Of a stretch of DNA of 64,000 nucleotides, positions 49,938 through 58,443 are shown in pieces (positions within the stretch are counted from its first letter, which is position 1; each line of letters begins with the position of its first letter). The notes under the pieces were generated by a model, which was not told the DNA's origin, searched no databases, and was given only the letters and a program-made list of their open reading frames with translations. Origin of the DNA: Comamonadaceae bacterium G21597-S1 (GTDB lineage: Bacteria; Pseudomonadota; Gammaproteobacteria; Burkholderiales; Burkholderiaceae_C); NCBI GenBank assembly GCA_027214345.1, contig JAPWHR010000007.1:264889-328888 (forward strand). The letters are read 5' to 3'. The translations under genes were made by a program, and so were the position numbers.

Positions 49938-51095
49938 TCAGTCCGTGGCATTCGCCGCCAATGTCAACTGGCTGTGGAAATGCTGCAGGCCAGGTTCGTT
50001 GCGGCCAAAGATGATGCGGTCGTTCGGCATTGCATGTGCAGACCTTTGGATCGTCTGGGAAACAGCCCAGTCCTCTGCGACCACTGTCCCGGTCAGGATC
50101 TTCCAGTTGCGCTGCCACTTGCCCTCGAACTCCGGCTGCGCCATGGACGGGGGCGTGATCGACTGGATATGGGTGACGCAGCGATCAGGCCTTTCACCCG
50201 GAAAAGCCGTCCACGACTCGAAATGGTCCCCTTGCCAGACCAGCACCGTGTTTGGAAAGATCATGTAGTTGACGGCGAAATGCTTGATCAAGGCGTCGGT
50301 GGCGATGTGGTCCTTCGGCTTTCCGCGCAATTCGGCGAACGAGGCGCGCACCCCCACCATGCGCCCGTGCGGACCGAAGGTATGAAAAGGCGAGTGGTTG
50401 CCATAAAAATAGGGCGCAATACTCTTGGCGTGCAACTTGGCGAAGTGGTAGACCTCGAGGAATCCGTCCAGCACGAATTTCCAGTTCATTTCCGCTGCCA
50501 GGTTCTCCTCGCGCTCGAGCACGAGATCGGATGCACCATAACTGGCCAGTTCGGTATCCAATGCCGCCCCGAGATGCGCGGCGACGTCGATCGTGGCGTC
50601 CGGGTTCGGGACCACCCATACGAAGCCATGGCGCTCCTCGCAAGGCAACTGTTTGAGACCATACTGCGACTTATCGACGTTCACAAAGCCTTCGGGCCGG
50701 GGCATGCCGCGAAGGCCTCCGTCGATACGGAACGTCCAGGCGTGATAGGGACAGACGAAATTCCTGCCCTGGCCCTGGTGCTGCGTGCACAGTCGCGTGC
50801 CACGGTGCGTGCAGATGTTGAGCATGGCGCGAACGCTGCCATCTTCCTGACGCACGACCAGGATCGGAAGTCCGGTCAGGTCATGCGTGAAGAAGTCGCC
50901 GGGCGACTTGATCTTGGAGCCATGACCGACGATGACGGGATTGCCCCGCAACACGTTTTGCTCCCGCACAAGCCAGGCCGGATCGCAGTAGTGACTGGCC
51001 GATTGCAAGCCTTCCTGGTCCCACAGGCAACTCGTATCCCGGTCCATATAGCCCTCGACCTCAGCGACGATGCCGTCCAGCGTGACTCTATCCAC
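49938..51095 (-). CDS. Rieske non-heme iron oxygenase with Glu at the bridging-Asp position
   Basis: 385 residues from a GTG start with AAGGAG seven bases upstream; ATGs at 51122 and 51134 have no RBS. Rieske ligands are Cys95/His97 (CTHRG) and Cys115/His118 (CPYHAW). The catalytic segment is 'DGFLEVYHFAKLH', with His217 and His222 as iron ligands and Glu214 where most family members have the Asp that links the Rieske centre to the iron. The same Asp-to-Glu change is known in the carnitine oxygenase CntA. No beta subunit is adjacent. It is the first gene of the operon that continues into the Liv transporter genes, under a TetR-type operator. Confidence 0.92.
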   Translation of the reverse strand: MDRVTLDGIVAEVEGYMDRDTSCLWDQEGLQSASHYCDPAWLVREQNVLRGNPVIVGHGSKIKSPGDFFTHDLTGLPILVVRQEDGSVRAMLNICTHRGTRLCTQHQGQGRNFVCPYHAWTFRIDGGLRGMPRPEGFVNVDKSQYGLKQLPCEERHGFVWVVPNPDATIDVAAHLGAALDTELASYGASDLVLEREENLAAEMNWKFVLDGFLEVYHFAKLHAKSIAPYFYGNHSPFHTFGPHGRMVGVRASFAELRGKPKDHIATDALIKHFAVNYMIFPNTVLVWQGDHFESWTAFPGERPDRCVTHIQSITPPSMAQPEFEGKWQRNWKILTGTVVAEDWAVSQTIQRSAHAMPNDRIIFGRNEPGLQHFHSQLTLAANATD

Positions 51096-51145
51096 GATCC
51101 GTCTCCTTCTTGACTTCTGCATGCCCGCCGGCATGCGATAGGCCC

Positions 51146-51187
51146 ATTGTCCGGCCGGTATTTCTCTTAGTCAACACTTATGTTGAT
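51146..51187 (-). promoter_or_regulatory. promoter with TetR-type operator B (Rieske-Liv operon)
   Basis: Minus strand: -35 TTGACT (51169-51174) and -10 GACAAT (51146-51151), 17 bp apart. The -35 is formed by one half of the palindrome GTCAAC-ACTTAT-GTTGAT (51170-51187), so a bound repressor would block RNA polymerase. Confidence 0.68.
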
Positions 51188-51236
51188 AGATTGACTAGGT
51201 ATCAACCCGTAGTTGCAGGTACCGCGAGCAGATCCA

Positions 51237-51875
51237 TCAGCGCACGCCTGGATGTTCTGGTGCCTGCGCCGCAATATCCAACGCTTCCAGCACCGCCGCA
51301 CGGCCCGCCCCCAGGCGCAGTGCGTTGCGCAGATGCAGCCGCAATCCAGGCATGAAGCGGTGGGTCGGCGTAGCGTCCGAGGCCATGGCAATCAGCTCCT
51401 TGCACAGAGGCGGCAATTGCGGATCCGTCCAGGGCACGGCGCAATAGCGGAAGAATGCGTCGAAGCCGCTTGGCGAAACCTGCAGCAGTGCGTCCAGGAA
51501 TCCCGGTACCTCCCGCTCGAATCCCTTCCAGTAGCGGTCCTGGCCGACCCATTGGTCCCACAACTGCTGGCGCTGCGCATCGCGCGGTGTCGACGGTTCC
51601 GGCGCAAGTTCCTGGAGCAGGCGCGTGCCTTCGAACAGCGAATGCACGCCGAGTCCCGAGACCAGAAGCACGACCTCGTGCAACTGGCCGCTTGTCGCGC
51701 CAGCCTGCAGAGCGCGCTGTGCATGGACCCTGGCGCCGCCGGTATCGAGCGTTGTGACAGATATGCGCACGGCAAATTCCAACAGCTCGCGCGTTAAAGC
51801 ATCGAGCGATTGGCCATCCTCGGCCTCTACGAGTTCAACCAGGGCTTCATTGCGGATATCAGCGAGCGTTACCAT
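51237..51875 (-). CDS. carboxymuconolactone decarboxylase-like (AhpD fold) protein
   Basis: 212 residues from the ATG at 51875 (a TTG at 51911 overlapping the previous stop is possible). Two CMD-like repeats are seen, one near 'ARVHAQRALQAGATSGQLHEVVLLVSGLGVHSL' and one near 'CKELIAMASDATPTHRFMPGLRLHLRNALRLGAGRAAVLEALDIAA'. The redox Cys pair of AhpD proteins is absent. In the beta-ketoadipate pathway CMD decarboxylates a lactone; here the protein ends an operon with a Baeyer-Villiger-type monooxygenase, which makes lactones or esters, so a lactone-related role is attractive but unproven. Confidence 0.85.
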   Translation of the reverse strand: MVTLADIRNEALVELVEAEDGQSLDALTRELLEFAVRISVTTLDTGGARVHAQRALQAGATSGQLHEVVLLVSGLGVHSLFEGTRLLQELAPEPSTPRDAQRQQLWDQWVGQDRYWKGFEREVPGFLDALLQVSPSGFDAFFRYCAVPWTDPQLPPLCKELIAMASDATPTHRFMPGLRLHLRNALRLGAGRAAVLEALDIAAQAPEHPGVR

Positions 51876-51907
51876 GTCGACCCCGGTCGGATTGCGAACA
51901 ACGGGAC

Positions 51908-53551
51908 TCAAGCCAGTTCAAAGCCTTCATAGTCCTTCGATGCGATTTCGTCGCAGAACCGCCGATATTCCGGCCCGCCCAGGATGTGCACCAATGCACG
52001 GCGCGTCTGTGTGCCGTCGGGATTGGTCTTGACCTTGACCCACCACGGATTGCCTTCGCTGAGCAAGGTCTTGGCGAAGTCTTCGTACACCTGCGCAGTC
52101 CATTTCTCCTGCGCGGCCTGCGTGACCTCCGAATACGAGAGCTCCTTGTCACGCATGTAGCCCAGCATCCTGGCAACCCACTCGACCTGCAGTGCGCCGC
52201 ATACACCGACATTGCAGAACGTGGCGCCGCTGTGAGGCCCGACCATCATGAAGAAATTCGGAAAGTTGCGCACCTGCATGCCGAGGTAGGTGACCGGGCC
52301 GTCGTCCCACTCGTCACGCAGGCGTACACCGCCCTTGCCACGGATGTCCATCAGGTCGTAGGGACCGGTCACACCATCGAAGCCGGTGGCATAGATGATG
52401 ATGTCCAACGGGTAGACCGTATCCCCGACCTGCAGGCCTTCAGGTACCACGCGGGTAATCGGCGTTTCCTTCACGTCGACCAGGTGCACGTTCGGCTGGT
52501 TGTAGACTTCGTAGTAGTAGGTTTCCATCGGTACCCGCTTCGCGCCGAATGGGTGGTCCTTCGGAATCAGCTTTTCGGCCAGCAGCGGGTCTTTCACGCG
52601 CTGGCGGATCTTGTTGGCGATGAAATCAGCCAGGTACCTGTTGGACGTATGGCTGGTAAGCAAGTCCCGGTAGCCCGAGAGCCAGATGCCGTAACCAGGC
52701 ATGTTGTACAGAGCCTCGAACAGTTCCTGGCGCTCCTCGGGCGTGGTCTGGCTGGCCTTCTTCTTGTGGCGCACGTAGGGAAAGCCAGTCTCGGTGCTCT
52801 TCACGAAGGCCAGGATTTCGTCGTATTCGCGGCGAAGCTTGTCCATCTCGTCATCGCTGATGGGTGTGTTTCCCAGCGGCGTACACCAGTTCGGCGAACG
52901 CTGGAAGACGAACAGCTCCGCGGCCGACTTTGCAACGATCGGTATCACCTGCACGCCTGTCGCTCCCGTGCCGATGACGCCTACCCGCTTGCCAGTGAAG
53001 TCGATCTGCTTCGCCCCGTTCGGGTCGTTCGGATCCCGCGGCCAGCGGGAGGTATGGAACGACTCGCCCTTGAAGCTGTCGATGCCCTCGAAATTGGGCA
53101 TCTTGGTGGCAGACAGCGGACCGATGGCCGAGATCAGGAAACGGCACGTCACGCGGCTATGGTCATCCAGCTCCAGTTCCCACAGCTGGGTCGTCTCGTT
53201 GTAATGGGACTTGTCGACACGCGTGTTGAACTGGAAATTGCGCCGCACGTCCATTTTGTCGGCTGCGTGCTTGGCATAGCGCAGCATTTCAGGTTGTCCG
53301 GCAAAACGCTCGCTCCAGCGCCAATCGGGAATGATGCCCTTGAGCCCGAAATAGCCGTAGGTATAGCTCTCGGTGTCCAACCGACAGCCGGGGTAGCGGT
53401 TCCAGTACCAGGTGCCTCCGACATCGCTGGCGCCGTCGTAGCCCCTGACCGAGAATCCCATGTTGCGCAGCACGTACACCTGGTACATGCCGGTGATGCC
53501 GGCACCAATGACGACGGCGTCGAAGTCCGGTGTGCAAACCTGTTTCGTCAT
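51908..53551 (-). CDS. Baeyer-Villiger-type flavin monooxygenase
   Basis: 547 residues from an ATG with GGGAGA upstream. The first Rossmann motif GAGITG is at 16-21, 'GGTWYWNRYPG' at 45-55, the type I BVMO fingerprint FKGESFHTSRWP at 160-171 and the NADPH motif GTGATG at 194-199. Such enzymes insert one oxygen next to a ketone, turning cyclic ketones into lactones. It is in an operon with two enoyl-CoA hydratases, a SnoaL-like protein and the CMD-like protein, which suggests degradation of an alicyclic or terpenoid compound. Confidence 0.94.
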   Translation of the reverse strand: MTKQVCTPDFDAVVIGAGITGMYQVYVLRNMGFSVRGYDGASDVGGTWYWNRYPGCRLDTESYTYGYFGLKGIIPDWRWSERFAGQPEMLRYAKHAADKMDVRRNFQFNTRVDKSHYNETTQLWELELDDHSRVTCRFLISAIGPLSATKMPNFEGIDSFKGESFHTSRWPRDPNDPNGAKQIDFTGKRVGVIGTGATGVQVIPIVAKSAAELFVFQRSPNWCTPLGNTPISDDEMDKLRREYDEILAFVKSTETGFPYVRHKKKASQTTPEERQELFEALYNMPGYGIWLSGYRDLLTSHTSNRYLADFIANKIRQRVKDPLLAEKLIPKDHPFGAKRVPMETYYYEVYNQPNVHLVDVKETPITRVVPEGLQVGDTVYPLDIIIYATGFDGVTGPYDLMDIRGKGGVRLRDEWDDGPVTYLGMQVRNFPNFFMMVGPHSGATFCNVGVCGALQVEWVARMLGYMRDKELSYSEVTQAAQEKWTAQVYEDFAKTLLSEGNPWWVKVKTNPDGTQTRRALVHILGGPEYRRFCDEIASKDYEGFELA

Positions 53552-53592
53552 GCTGGAATCTCCCGTTCTCGTGGATCGAACTGGCGCGCGAC

Positions 53593-54363
53593 TCAGCGAC
53601 CCTGCCACTGTGGTTTGCGCTTCTCGGCAAAGGCCGTGCGACCTTCAAGCCGGTCGGCCGCGAAGGCATATGCCTCGATCGGCTCGTACCGCGTGGACAG
53701 GGCCAATTCCAGCGGCATGTCGGCGCGCGAGAGCACCGCCGCCTTCGCCGCCTGCGCGGCCAGGGGTGACGCCGCCAGCAGCTTGTCAACCCAGCGCTGC
53801 GCGGCAGCCATCAGATCAACCGGCTCGACGACCTCGTTGACGAGTCCGAAATTCAGCGCTTGCGGCGCAGGCAGACGCTCACCTGTCAGGATCATCGCCA
53901 TCGCAACACGATGCGGCAATTGGCGGATGGCCCTGTGCATGATGCCGCTCTCGCCCATGATGCCGGCCTTGGTCTCCGGCATACCGAACTGGGCATTGCT
54001 GGCCGCAACCATCACGTCGGCGCACATCACCATCTCGAAACCGCCGCCGAGCACATAACCTTGCACGGCGGCGACCAGCGGCTTCTTGAGCGTCAGTAAC
54101 GGCCCCCCTACGCCGGTGAGACCGCCGCCGAAGGCGATGCGGCCCGTCGGTTCTTCGTCTCCACTCACGTCGGCGCCGGCGCAAAATGCCTTCTCGCCCT
54201 CTGCCGACAGCAACGCGACCCAGATATCAGGATCGGCATTGATCTCTGTCCAGGCCTGCAACAGGCTCCGGTTCATGTCACCGGTGATGGCGTTCAGGGA
54301 CTTGGGGCGGTTCAGACGTACGTGGGCCACATGGCCATCACGCGAAAAATCGATCTCAGCCAT
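53593..54363 (-). CDS. enoyl-CoA hydratase/isomerase
   Basis: 256 residues. Crotonase signature: 'DGHVAHVRLNRPKSLNAITGDM', 'GEKAFCAGADVSGDE' (first oxyanion turn), 'AVQGYVLGGGFEMVMCADVMVA' (second), 'AQFGMPETKAGIMGESGIMHRAIRQLP', which carries a Glu at the position of a catalytic acid. It lies 6 bp after the other hydratase and 41 bp before the BVMO. The pair may hydrate an unsaturated CoA ester and hydrolyse or open a ring. Substrate unknown. Confidence 0.92.
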   Translation of the reverse strand: MAEIDFSRDGHVAHVRLNRPKSLNAITGDMNRSLLQAWTEINADPDIWVALLSAEGEKAFCAGADVSGDEEPTGRIAFGGGLTGVGGPLLTLKKPLVAAVQGYVLGGGFEMVMCADVMVAASNAQFGMPETKAGIMGESGIMHRAIRQLPHRVAMAMILTGERLPAPQALNFGLVNEVVEPVDLMAAAQRWVDKLLAASPLAAQAAKAAVLSRADMPLELALSTRYEPIEAYAFAADRLEGRTAFAEKRKPQWQGR

Positions 54364-54369
54364 GCTGGT

Positions 54370-55227
54370 CTACTCCTGGGTGTTTCTGTAGGTGTTTGGG
54401 TCCGGTGCCGTCAGCGGCGTGCTGGGCGGCGAGCGGTAGGCTTCGATCGCGTGCTTGAGCCCGACTTCGGCCACCCACTTGCGCAACTCGAGGACGGAAG
54501 GCGTGAGATGCAACAGCGCATCCATCTCGGCGACGGCGCTCGAGGCATCGCGGAATCCGCACGCCTCGGCCGCGCGGTTGATCGACAGCTTCTTGATGCG
54601 CAAAACGGCCGGCGGCGTCTTGGCGATACGGTGTGCCAGGAACTCCACCGCATGGATCAGTTCCTCGGCCGGCACGCTGTGATTCGCCCAGCCCCATTCG
54701 ACGGCGGTCCGACCGTCGATGCTGTTGCCCGGGATGAAGGCCAGTTCCTTGGCGCGTTTCGGGCCGACCAGCGGTGTCCACACGGGCGCGATGTAGCCGC
54801 CGCCAATGGGCAAGGTCGGCTCGGAAATCCGCGCGTCGTTGGTCACGACCGTGATGTCGGCGTAGACACACATTTGCGTGGCTCCGGCCATGCAATAGCC
54901 ATGTACTGCTGCGATGACGGGCTTGGGATGGTCCCACATCGCAAGGTAGCGCTCCAGGTTTCGGCGCAGCCGCTCGCGGTCTGCCACCGGATCGACAGAT
55001 GTACCGAGCTTGCCGACCTGGTCCAGGTCGTAGCCGGAGGAGAATCCCCGCCCCTCGCCCCGGATCGCAATGACGGCGCCACCCTCATCCTGCAGCCGCT
55101 TGAGGGCGTCGCTGAACTCGTCGAGCAGTTCGTTGGACAAGGCGTTGGCCTTGTCGGGCCGGTTCAGGATGATCCAGGTCAGCGGGCCCGCATGCTCGAT
55201 GCGGATGTTGCGGTAATCGAAGTCCAT
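54370..55227 (-). CDS. enoyl-CoA hydratase/isomerase
   Basis: 285 residues. Crotonase segments: 'AGPLTWIILNRPDKANALSNELLDEF', 'GEGRGFSSGYDLDQVG' and 'AVHGYCMAGATQMCVYADITVVTNDARI'. The usual Cys-Ala-Gly at the first oxyanion turn is Ser-Ser-Gly, and the second helix has Ala-Gly-Ala-Thr. The C-terminus is longer than average, with a helical part ending 'LKHAIEAYRSPP'. It differs clearly from its neighbour, so the two are not a recent duplication. Confidence 0.9.
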   Translation of the reverse strand: MDFDYRNIRIEHAGPLTWIILNRPDKANALSNELLDEFSDALKRLQDEGGAVIAIRGEGRGFSSGYDLDQVGKLGTSVDPVADRERLRRNLERYLAMWDHPKPVIAAVHGYCMAGATQMCVYADITVVTNDARISEPTLPIGGGYIAPVWTPLVGPKRAKELAFIPGNSIDGRTAVEWGWANHSVPAEELIHAVEFLAHRIAKTPPAVLRIKKLSINRAAEACGFRDASSAVAEMDALLHLTPSVLELRKWVAEVGLKHAIEAYRSPPSTPLTAPDPNTYRNTQE

Positions 55228-55239
55228 GCCTTTGCCCGT

Positions 55240-55710
55240 TCAGGCACGTCCGATGGGCATCGATTCCTTGACGTGGAAGTCCTTGTGGCCGGCTACACGC
55301 AACTCGCGCCGCTTGAACCTCCAAACGCCAGCTTCGCGGACCACGATGTCGTGGTACTGGCCATAGACGTGCGAGTCAGGACGCTCGCGCGTATAGCGAT
55401 GCCAGGCATACACGACGGCACGCACACGTGCCTGGTCGTCGCCGTCGAAGTCGACGACCACGTTCGACACATGGTGGCTGGTACAGACGAAATAGCTTCC
55501 GATGCCTTCGAGCGTCTTGGCATACGCCTCGCGTCCGACCGCGCCGAAATTCGGACCGTAGATCACTTCGCAATCCTCGACGAACAACGCCGCCAGCTCG
55601 AGCGGATGGTTCATGTCCAGATGAAAGGTGTAGTCGTAGAGCAGCCGCTCGATGGCTTGCCGGTCCACAAGGCGCTGCAGGTGATCTGAATTCGGTGGGG
55701 TGGTGCCCAT
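55240..55710 (-). CDS. SnoaL-like/NTF2-fold protein (hydratase, isomerase or oxygenase beta-like)
   Basis: 156 residues from an ATG with GGAGG at ideal spacing. Sequence 'LQRLVDRQAIERLLYDYTFHLDMNHPLELAALFVEDCEVIYGP' and 'FVCTSHHVSNVVVDFDGDDQARVRAVVYAWHRY' indicate the cone-shaped SnoaL/NTF2 fold. Members include ketosteroid isomerase, bile-acid dehydratase BaiE and Rieske beta subunits. It is the first gene of the BVMO operon and not next to the Rieske gene, so a dehydratase or isomerase role is as likely as an oxygenase subunit. Confidence 0.88.
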   Translation of the reverse strand: MGTTPPNSDHLQRLVDRQAIERLLYDYTFHLDMNHPLELAALFVEDCEVIYGPNFGAVGREAYAKTLEGIGSYFVCTSHHVSNVVVDFDGDDQARVRAVVYAWHRYTRERPDSHVYGQYHDIVVREAGVWRFKRRELRVAGHKDFHVKESMPIGRA

Positions 55711-55723
55711 GGTGCCTCCATTA

Positions 55724-55782
55724 GTCAACGTGTATGTTGATAATAGATCGGACGGAACCCTGTTGTCAACAGGTGCGTTGAA
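55724..55782 (-). promoter_or_regulatory. promoter with paired TetR-type operators C1 and C2 (BVMO operon)
   Basis: Two palindromes, GTCAAC-GTGTAT-GTTGAT (55724-55741) and GTCAAC-AGGTGC-GTTGAA (55765-55782). Minus-strand -35 TTGACA (55764-55769) lies in the second, and -10 TATTAT (55740-55745), 18 bp away, touches the first. The start codon is 14 bp beyond the first palindrome. It is the strongest of the module 4 promoters. Confidence 0.72.
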
Positions 55783-55980
55783 CAATTTTGACCGGCGAAG
55801 ATCTGTTGTGGTCGCGCGAACCGCCGCTCACCCGAGCGCGGCCTCGCGCCTCTCATCGCGCCCATCCAGCAGGTGAAGGCAACGCGCGCCAGCGCGACTG
55901 GCAGGCCATGTGACAGATGCGACCACCACGGTCGATGCGGGCCGGTCACGCACCGGCAAGCAGCCCGCCTGTCGCCGCTG

Positions 55981-57639
55981 TCAGCCGACGCTGGCGTCCG
56001 CCCTCTGCGCCAGCCGCTGGCGCAGGCCGCGCTTGTCGATCTTGGTCAGCGACATCGGCCACTGGCCAGCTGACACGAAATGCACCTCGCGCGGTACCTT
56101 GTAGTTTGCAATTCGGCCCTTGCAGAAGTCGATCAGTTCCTGCGCGGAAACGTCGGCTCCGGGTTGCAATTCGACGAAGGCCACCGGCACCTCGTCCAAT
56201 CGCGGATCGGGCTTTCCCACCACCTCGGCGATTCGCACCGATGGGTGCTGCGCGAGGTAGGACTCGATCTCGACGGTCGCCACGTTTTCGCCGCCGACCT
56301 TGAGCATGTCCTTGAGCCGCCCATTGAAGACCAGGTTTCCATCGACGGTGCGCAGGTAGAGGTCTCCGGTGTGCAGCCAGCCTTGTGCGTCGAGCGTCGC
56401 TGCGGTCTTTTCCGGGTCCTTGTAGTAACCCTCCATGACGCAGTAGCCGCGCACCAGGATCTCGCCAATGGTCCCCGGCGCCGCATCCTGGCCACTGGTG
56501 GGATCGATCAGGCGTATCTCCAGCCCGGGGTAGACCTTGCCCTGCGTATTCATGCGTTCGGACCGGGTATCGGCGGGGCCGCTGAGACCGAAGATGCCGG
56601 CCGTCTCCGTCATGCCGCAGCCTTGCAGGATCTCGGCGTCCGGAAAACGCGCCTGCACCAGCTCGGCCAGGGCGCTCGACGTAATGAGCACGATGCGCTG
56701 AAGATGCGGCAAGTGCTGCGCGTCGAAGCCTGGCTGATCCAGCAAGGCCTGCACGATGGCAGGGAACCAGGGCCAGATGGTCGTTGCGCGGCCTTCGCGT
56801 AGCAGGGCCATGGCACGTGGCGCGTCGAAGTACAGGTCGGTCGCGTAGGTCAGACCGGCACCAAGCGCGCCCAGCGCCGGACCCAGCGAACCGATATGGA
56901 ACAGTGGGCCGGCTCCCCAGTGCACGTCTGCCTCCCCGCTGGCGAGCCGGTACTGTGCCCGCTCCACCGGGCCGCGCGTGAGGGCTTCATGGCTCAACAT
57001 GCATCCTTTCGGATGGGCCGTCGTACCCGAGGTGTAGATGATGGTCGCGATGTCGCGCAGGCGCACTTGCCTGCTCAGGGCACGCACGTGCTGCGCCGTG
57101 ACCCCGTCTGCGACACGCGCAAACACGCCGGGCGCAACCAGACCGGGCCGGTCCGGCCCCCCGAGCAGAACCACGTGGCGCAACTGCGGCGCCTCGGGCA
57201 AACGCAGCGGAGCACCGGCGTCCGAGGCCGCGAGCCCCGGCAGTGCCTCGCCCAGCAGCGCGGCAAAGTCGACATGTGCGCCCTGTTCCGCCTGCGTCAG
57301 GACTGCCACGAGCTCCGCATTCTGGATGATGTATGCCAGCTCGGTCGCCTTGTGCCGCACGTTGAGCGGAACCACCACCGCACCGATCAGCGCGATGCCG
57401 AACAAGGCCTCGACAAACAAGATGCCATTGGGCGCGAGCAGGCCGACATGGTCGCCGGGGCGAACACCATGCCCGACCAGCCCGCGCGCCACCGCAAGCG
57501 CACCATCCAGCAATTGACCAAAGCTGACGCGCGCTTCGGGAAAAATCAGCGCAAGTTGTTCCGGGCGGCGATAGGCATTTTTCAGCAGCAAGTCGCCAAG
57601 CGGCGAGACTTCGGTCCAGGGGCTGGTGGTGTCGGGCAT
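55981..57639 (-). CDS. acyl-CoA ligase (AMP-forming)
   Basis: 552 residues with RBS GGAG. Motifs: 'ATIIYTSGTTAHPKGCMLSHEAL' (P-loop), 'LQGCGMTETAGIFG', 'GWLHTGDLYLRTVDGNLVFNGRLKDMLKVGGENVATVEIE' and the C-terminal catalytic Lys in 'WPMSLTKIDKRGLRQRL'. It belongs to the broad fatty/aryl acid ligase group, distinct from the long-chain type at 46400. It is a single-gene unit controlled by operator D, next to the TetR gene, and may activate the first acid of the pathway, whose CoA ester could be the TetR ligand. Confidence 0.93.
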   Translation of the reverse strand: MPDTTSPWTEVSPLGDLLLKNAYRRPEQLALIFPEARVSFGQLLDGALAVARGLVGHGVRPGDHVGLLAPNGILFVEALFGIALIGAVVVPLNVRHKATELAYIIQNAELVAVLTQAEQGAHVDFAALLGEALPGLAASDAGAPLRLPEAPQLRHVVLLGGPDRPGLVAPGVFARVADGVTAQHVRALSRQVRLRDIATIIYTSGTTAHPKGCMLSHEALTRGPVERAQYRLASGEADVHWGAGPLFHIGSLGPALGALGAGLTYATDLYFDAPRAMALLREGRATTIWPWFPAIVQALLDQPGFDAQHLPHLQRIVLITSSALAELVQARFPDAEILQGCGMTETAGIFGLSGPADTRSERMNTQGKVYPGLEIRLIDPTSGQDAAPGTIGEILVRGYCVMEGYYKDPEKTAATLDAQGWLHTGDLYLRTVDGNLVFNGRLKDMLKVGGENVATVEIESYLAQHPSVRIAEVVGKPDPRLDEVPVAFVELQPGADVSAQELIDFCKGRIANYKVPREVHFVSAGQWPMSLTKIDKRGLRQRLAQRADASVG

Positions 57640-57711
57640 GGTGTCTCCGCGCGAGGTCAGGATTGCAATAGCGCAGCGGTCTTGCCGCGCGCGTCCGTTC
57701 AATGCGCCCGC

Positions 57712-57753
57712 AGCATACGCGAGACCCAAAAGTCAGTCAACACTGAAGTTGAC
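57712..57753 (-). promoter_or_regulatory. promoter with TetR-type operator D (acyl-CoA ligase)
   Basis: Perfect palindrome GTCAAC-ACTGAA-GTTGAC (57736-57753). Minus-strand -35 TTGACT (57735-57740) overlaps it, with -10 TATGCT (57712-57717) 17 bp away. The site is 97 bp upstream of the ligase start and also just after the TetR stop codon. Confidence 0.7.
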
Positions 57754-57774
57754 TTGGCAGGGTTCAGGCCGACC

Positions 57775-58443
57775 TCACGACCTGTCGGCCGGCGGTCGCA
57801 ATTGCATGCCGGTAAAGAAGATCTCGCAGAAATGGCCGGCAATTTCCTGCGCATTGCGCTTTCCGCCAGGCTTGAACCAGCGGTGTGTCCAGTTCAGCAT
57901 GCCGAACAATGCATTGACCGAGATGCTGGCCGGGATGTCGGTGCGGAAGATTCCTGCCGCCATGCCTTCTTCGACCAGCTTGATGAAAATGGTTTCCCAG
58001 CGCCGCGTGTGGCGCGACATGTTTTGCGCCCACTCGGAGGTATCACCCGAGACCTGGTGCATCTCCTCCTGGATGTAGACGTACATATGGGGGTAGTGTT
58101 CCTCATAGGAACACATCAACGCCTCGACCAGCTGTGTCAGCTTTTGCCGGGCGTCCAGATCCTTGGCCTTGAAGATGCGCTGGGCCTTGGCCGCGTTCTG
58201 GTCGACGAGGTCCTGCACCGCCTCGCGGAACAGTTCTTCCTTGCTGCCCACGTAGTAATACACCGTGGCGCGGTCGACACCTGCCACTTCGGCAACCTGT
58301 GCCAGCGTGACCGACTTGTAACCCCGCTCCTTGAAAAGGCGCGAGGCGGTCTTGACGATTTCGTCGCGCTTGACCTTGTAGTCTGCACTGCCGTCCGAGA
58401 GCGCCGACTTGCGACGGCGCGCGATGTTGCTGCCTGGTTCCAT
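57775..58443 (-). CDS. TetR/AcrR-family transcriptional regulator
   Basis: 222 residues from the ATG at 58443 (a GTG three codons upstream is possible). The N-terminal tail is basic, followed by the helix-turn-helix 'RDEIVKTASRLFKERGYKSVTLAQVAEVAGVDRATVYYYVGSKEELFREAV', a standard TetR DNA-binding domain, and a helical ligand domain with 'LTQLVEALMCSYEEHYPHMYVYIQEEMHQV'. Many regulators of this look control fatty acid, steroid or aromatic acid CoA pathways and bind acyl-CoAs. Six matching palindromes occur within 14 kb. It is divergent from the epimerase-like operon. Confidence 0.94.
   Translation of the reverse strand: MEPGSNIARRRKSALSDGSADYKVKRDEIVKTASRLFKERGYKSVTLAQVAEVAGVDRATVYYYVGSKEELFREAVQDLVDQNAAKAQRIFKAKDLDARQKLTQLVEALMCSYEEHYPHMYVYIQEEMHQVSGDTSEWAQNMSRHTRRWETIFIKLVEEGMAAGIFRTDIPASISVNALFGMLNWTHRWFKPGGKRNAQEIAGHFCEIFFTGMQLRPPADRS

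Noticed and set aside
51201..51217. ATCAAC-N5-GTTGCA near operator B as a further TetR site
   Set aside because: The spacer is one base short and the right half is imperfect.
51986..54058. Plus-strand open frame of 690 codons opposite the BVMO gene
   Set aside because: It mirrors the third-position GC pattern of the true minus-strand genes and lacks any recognisable domain.
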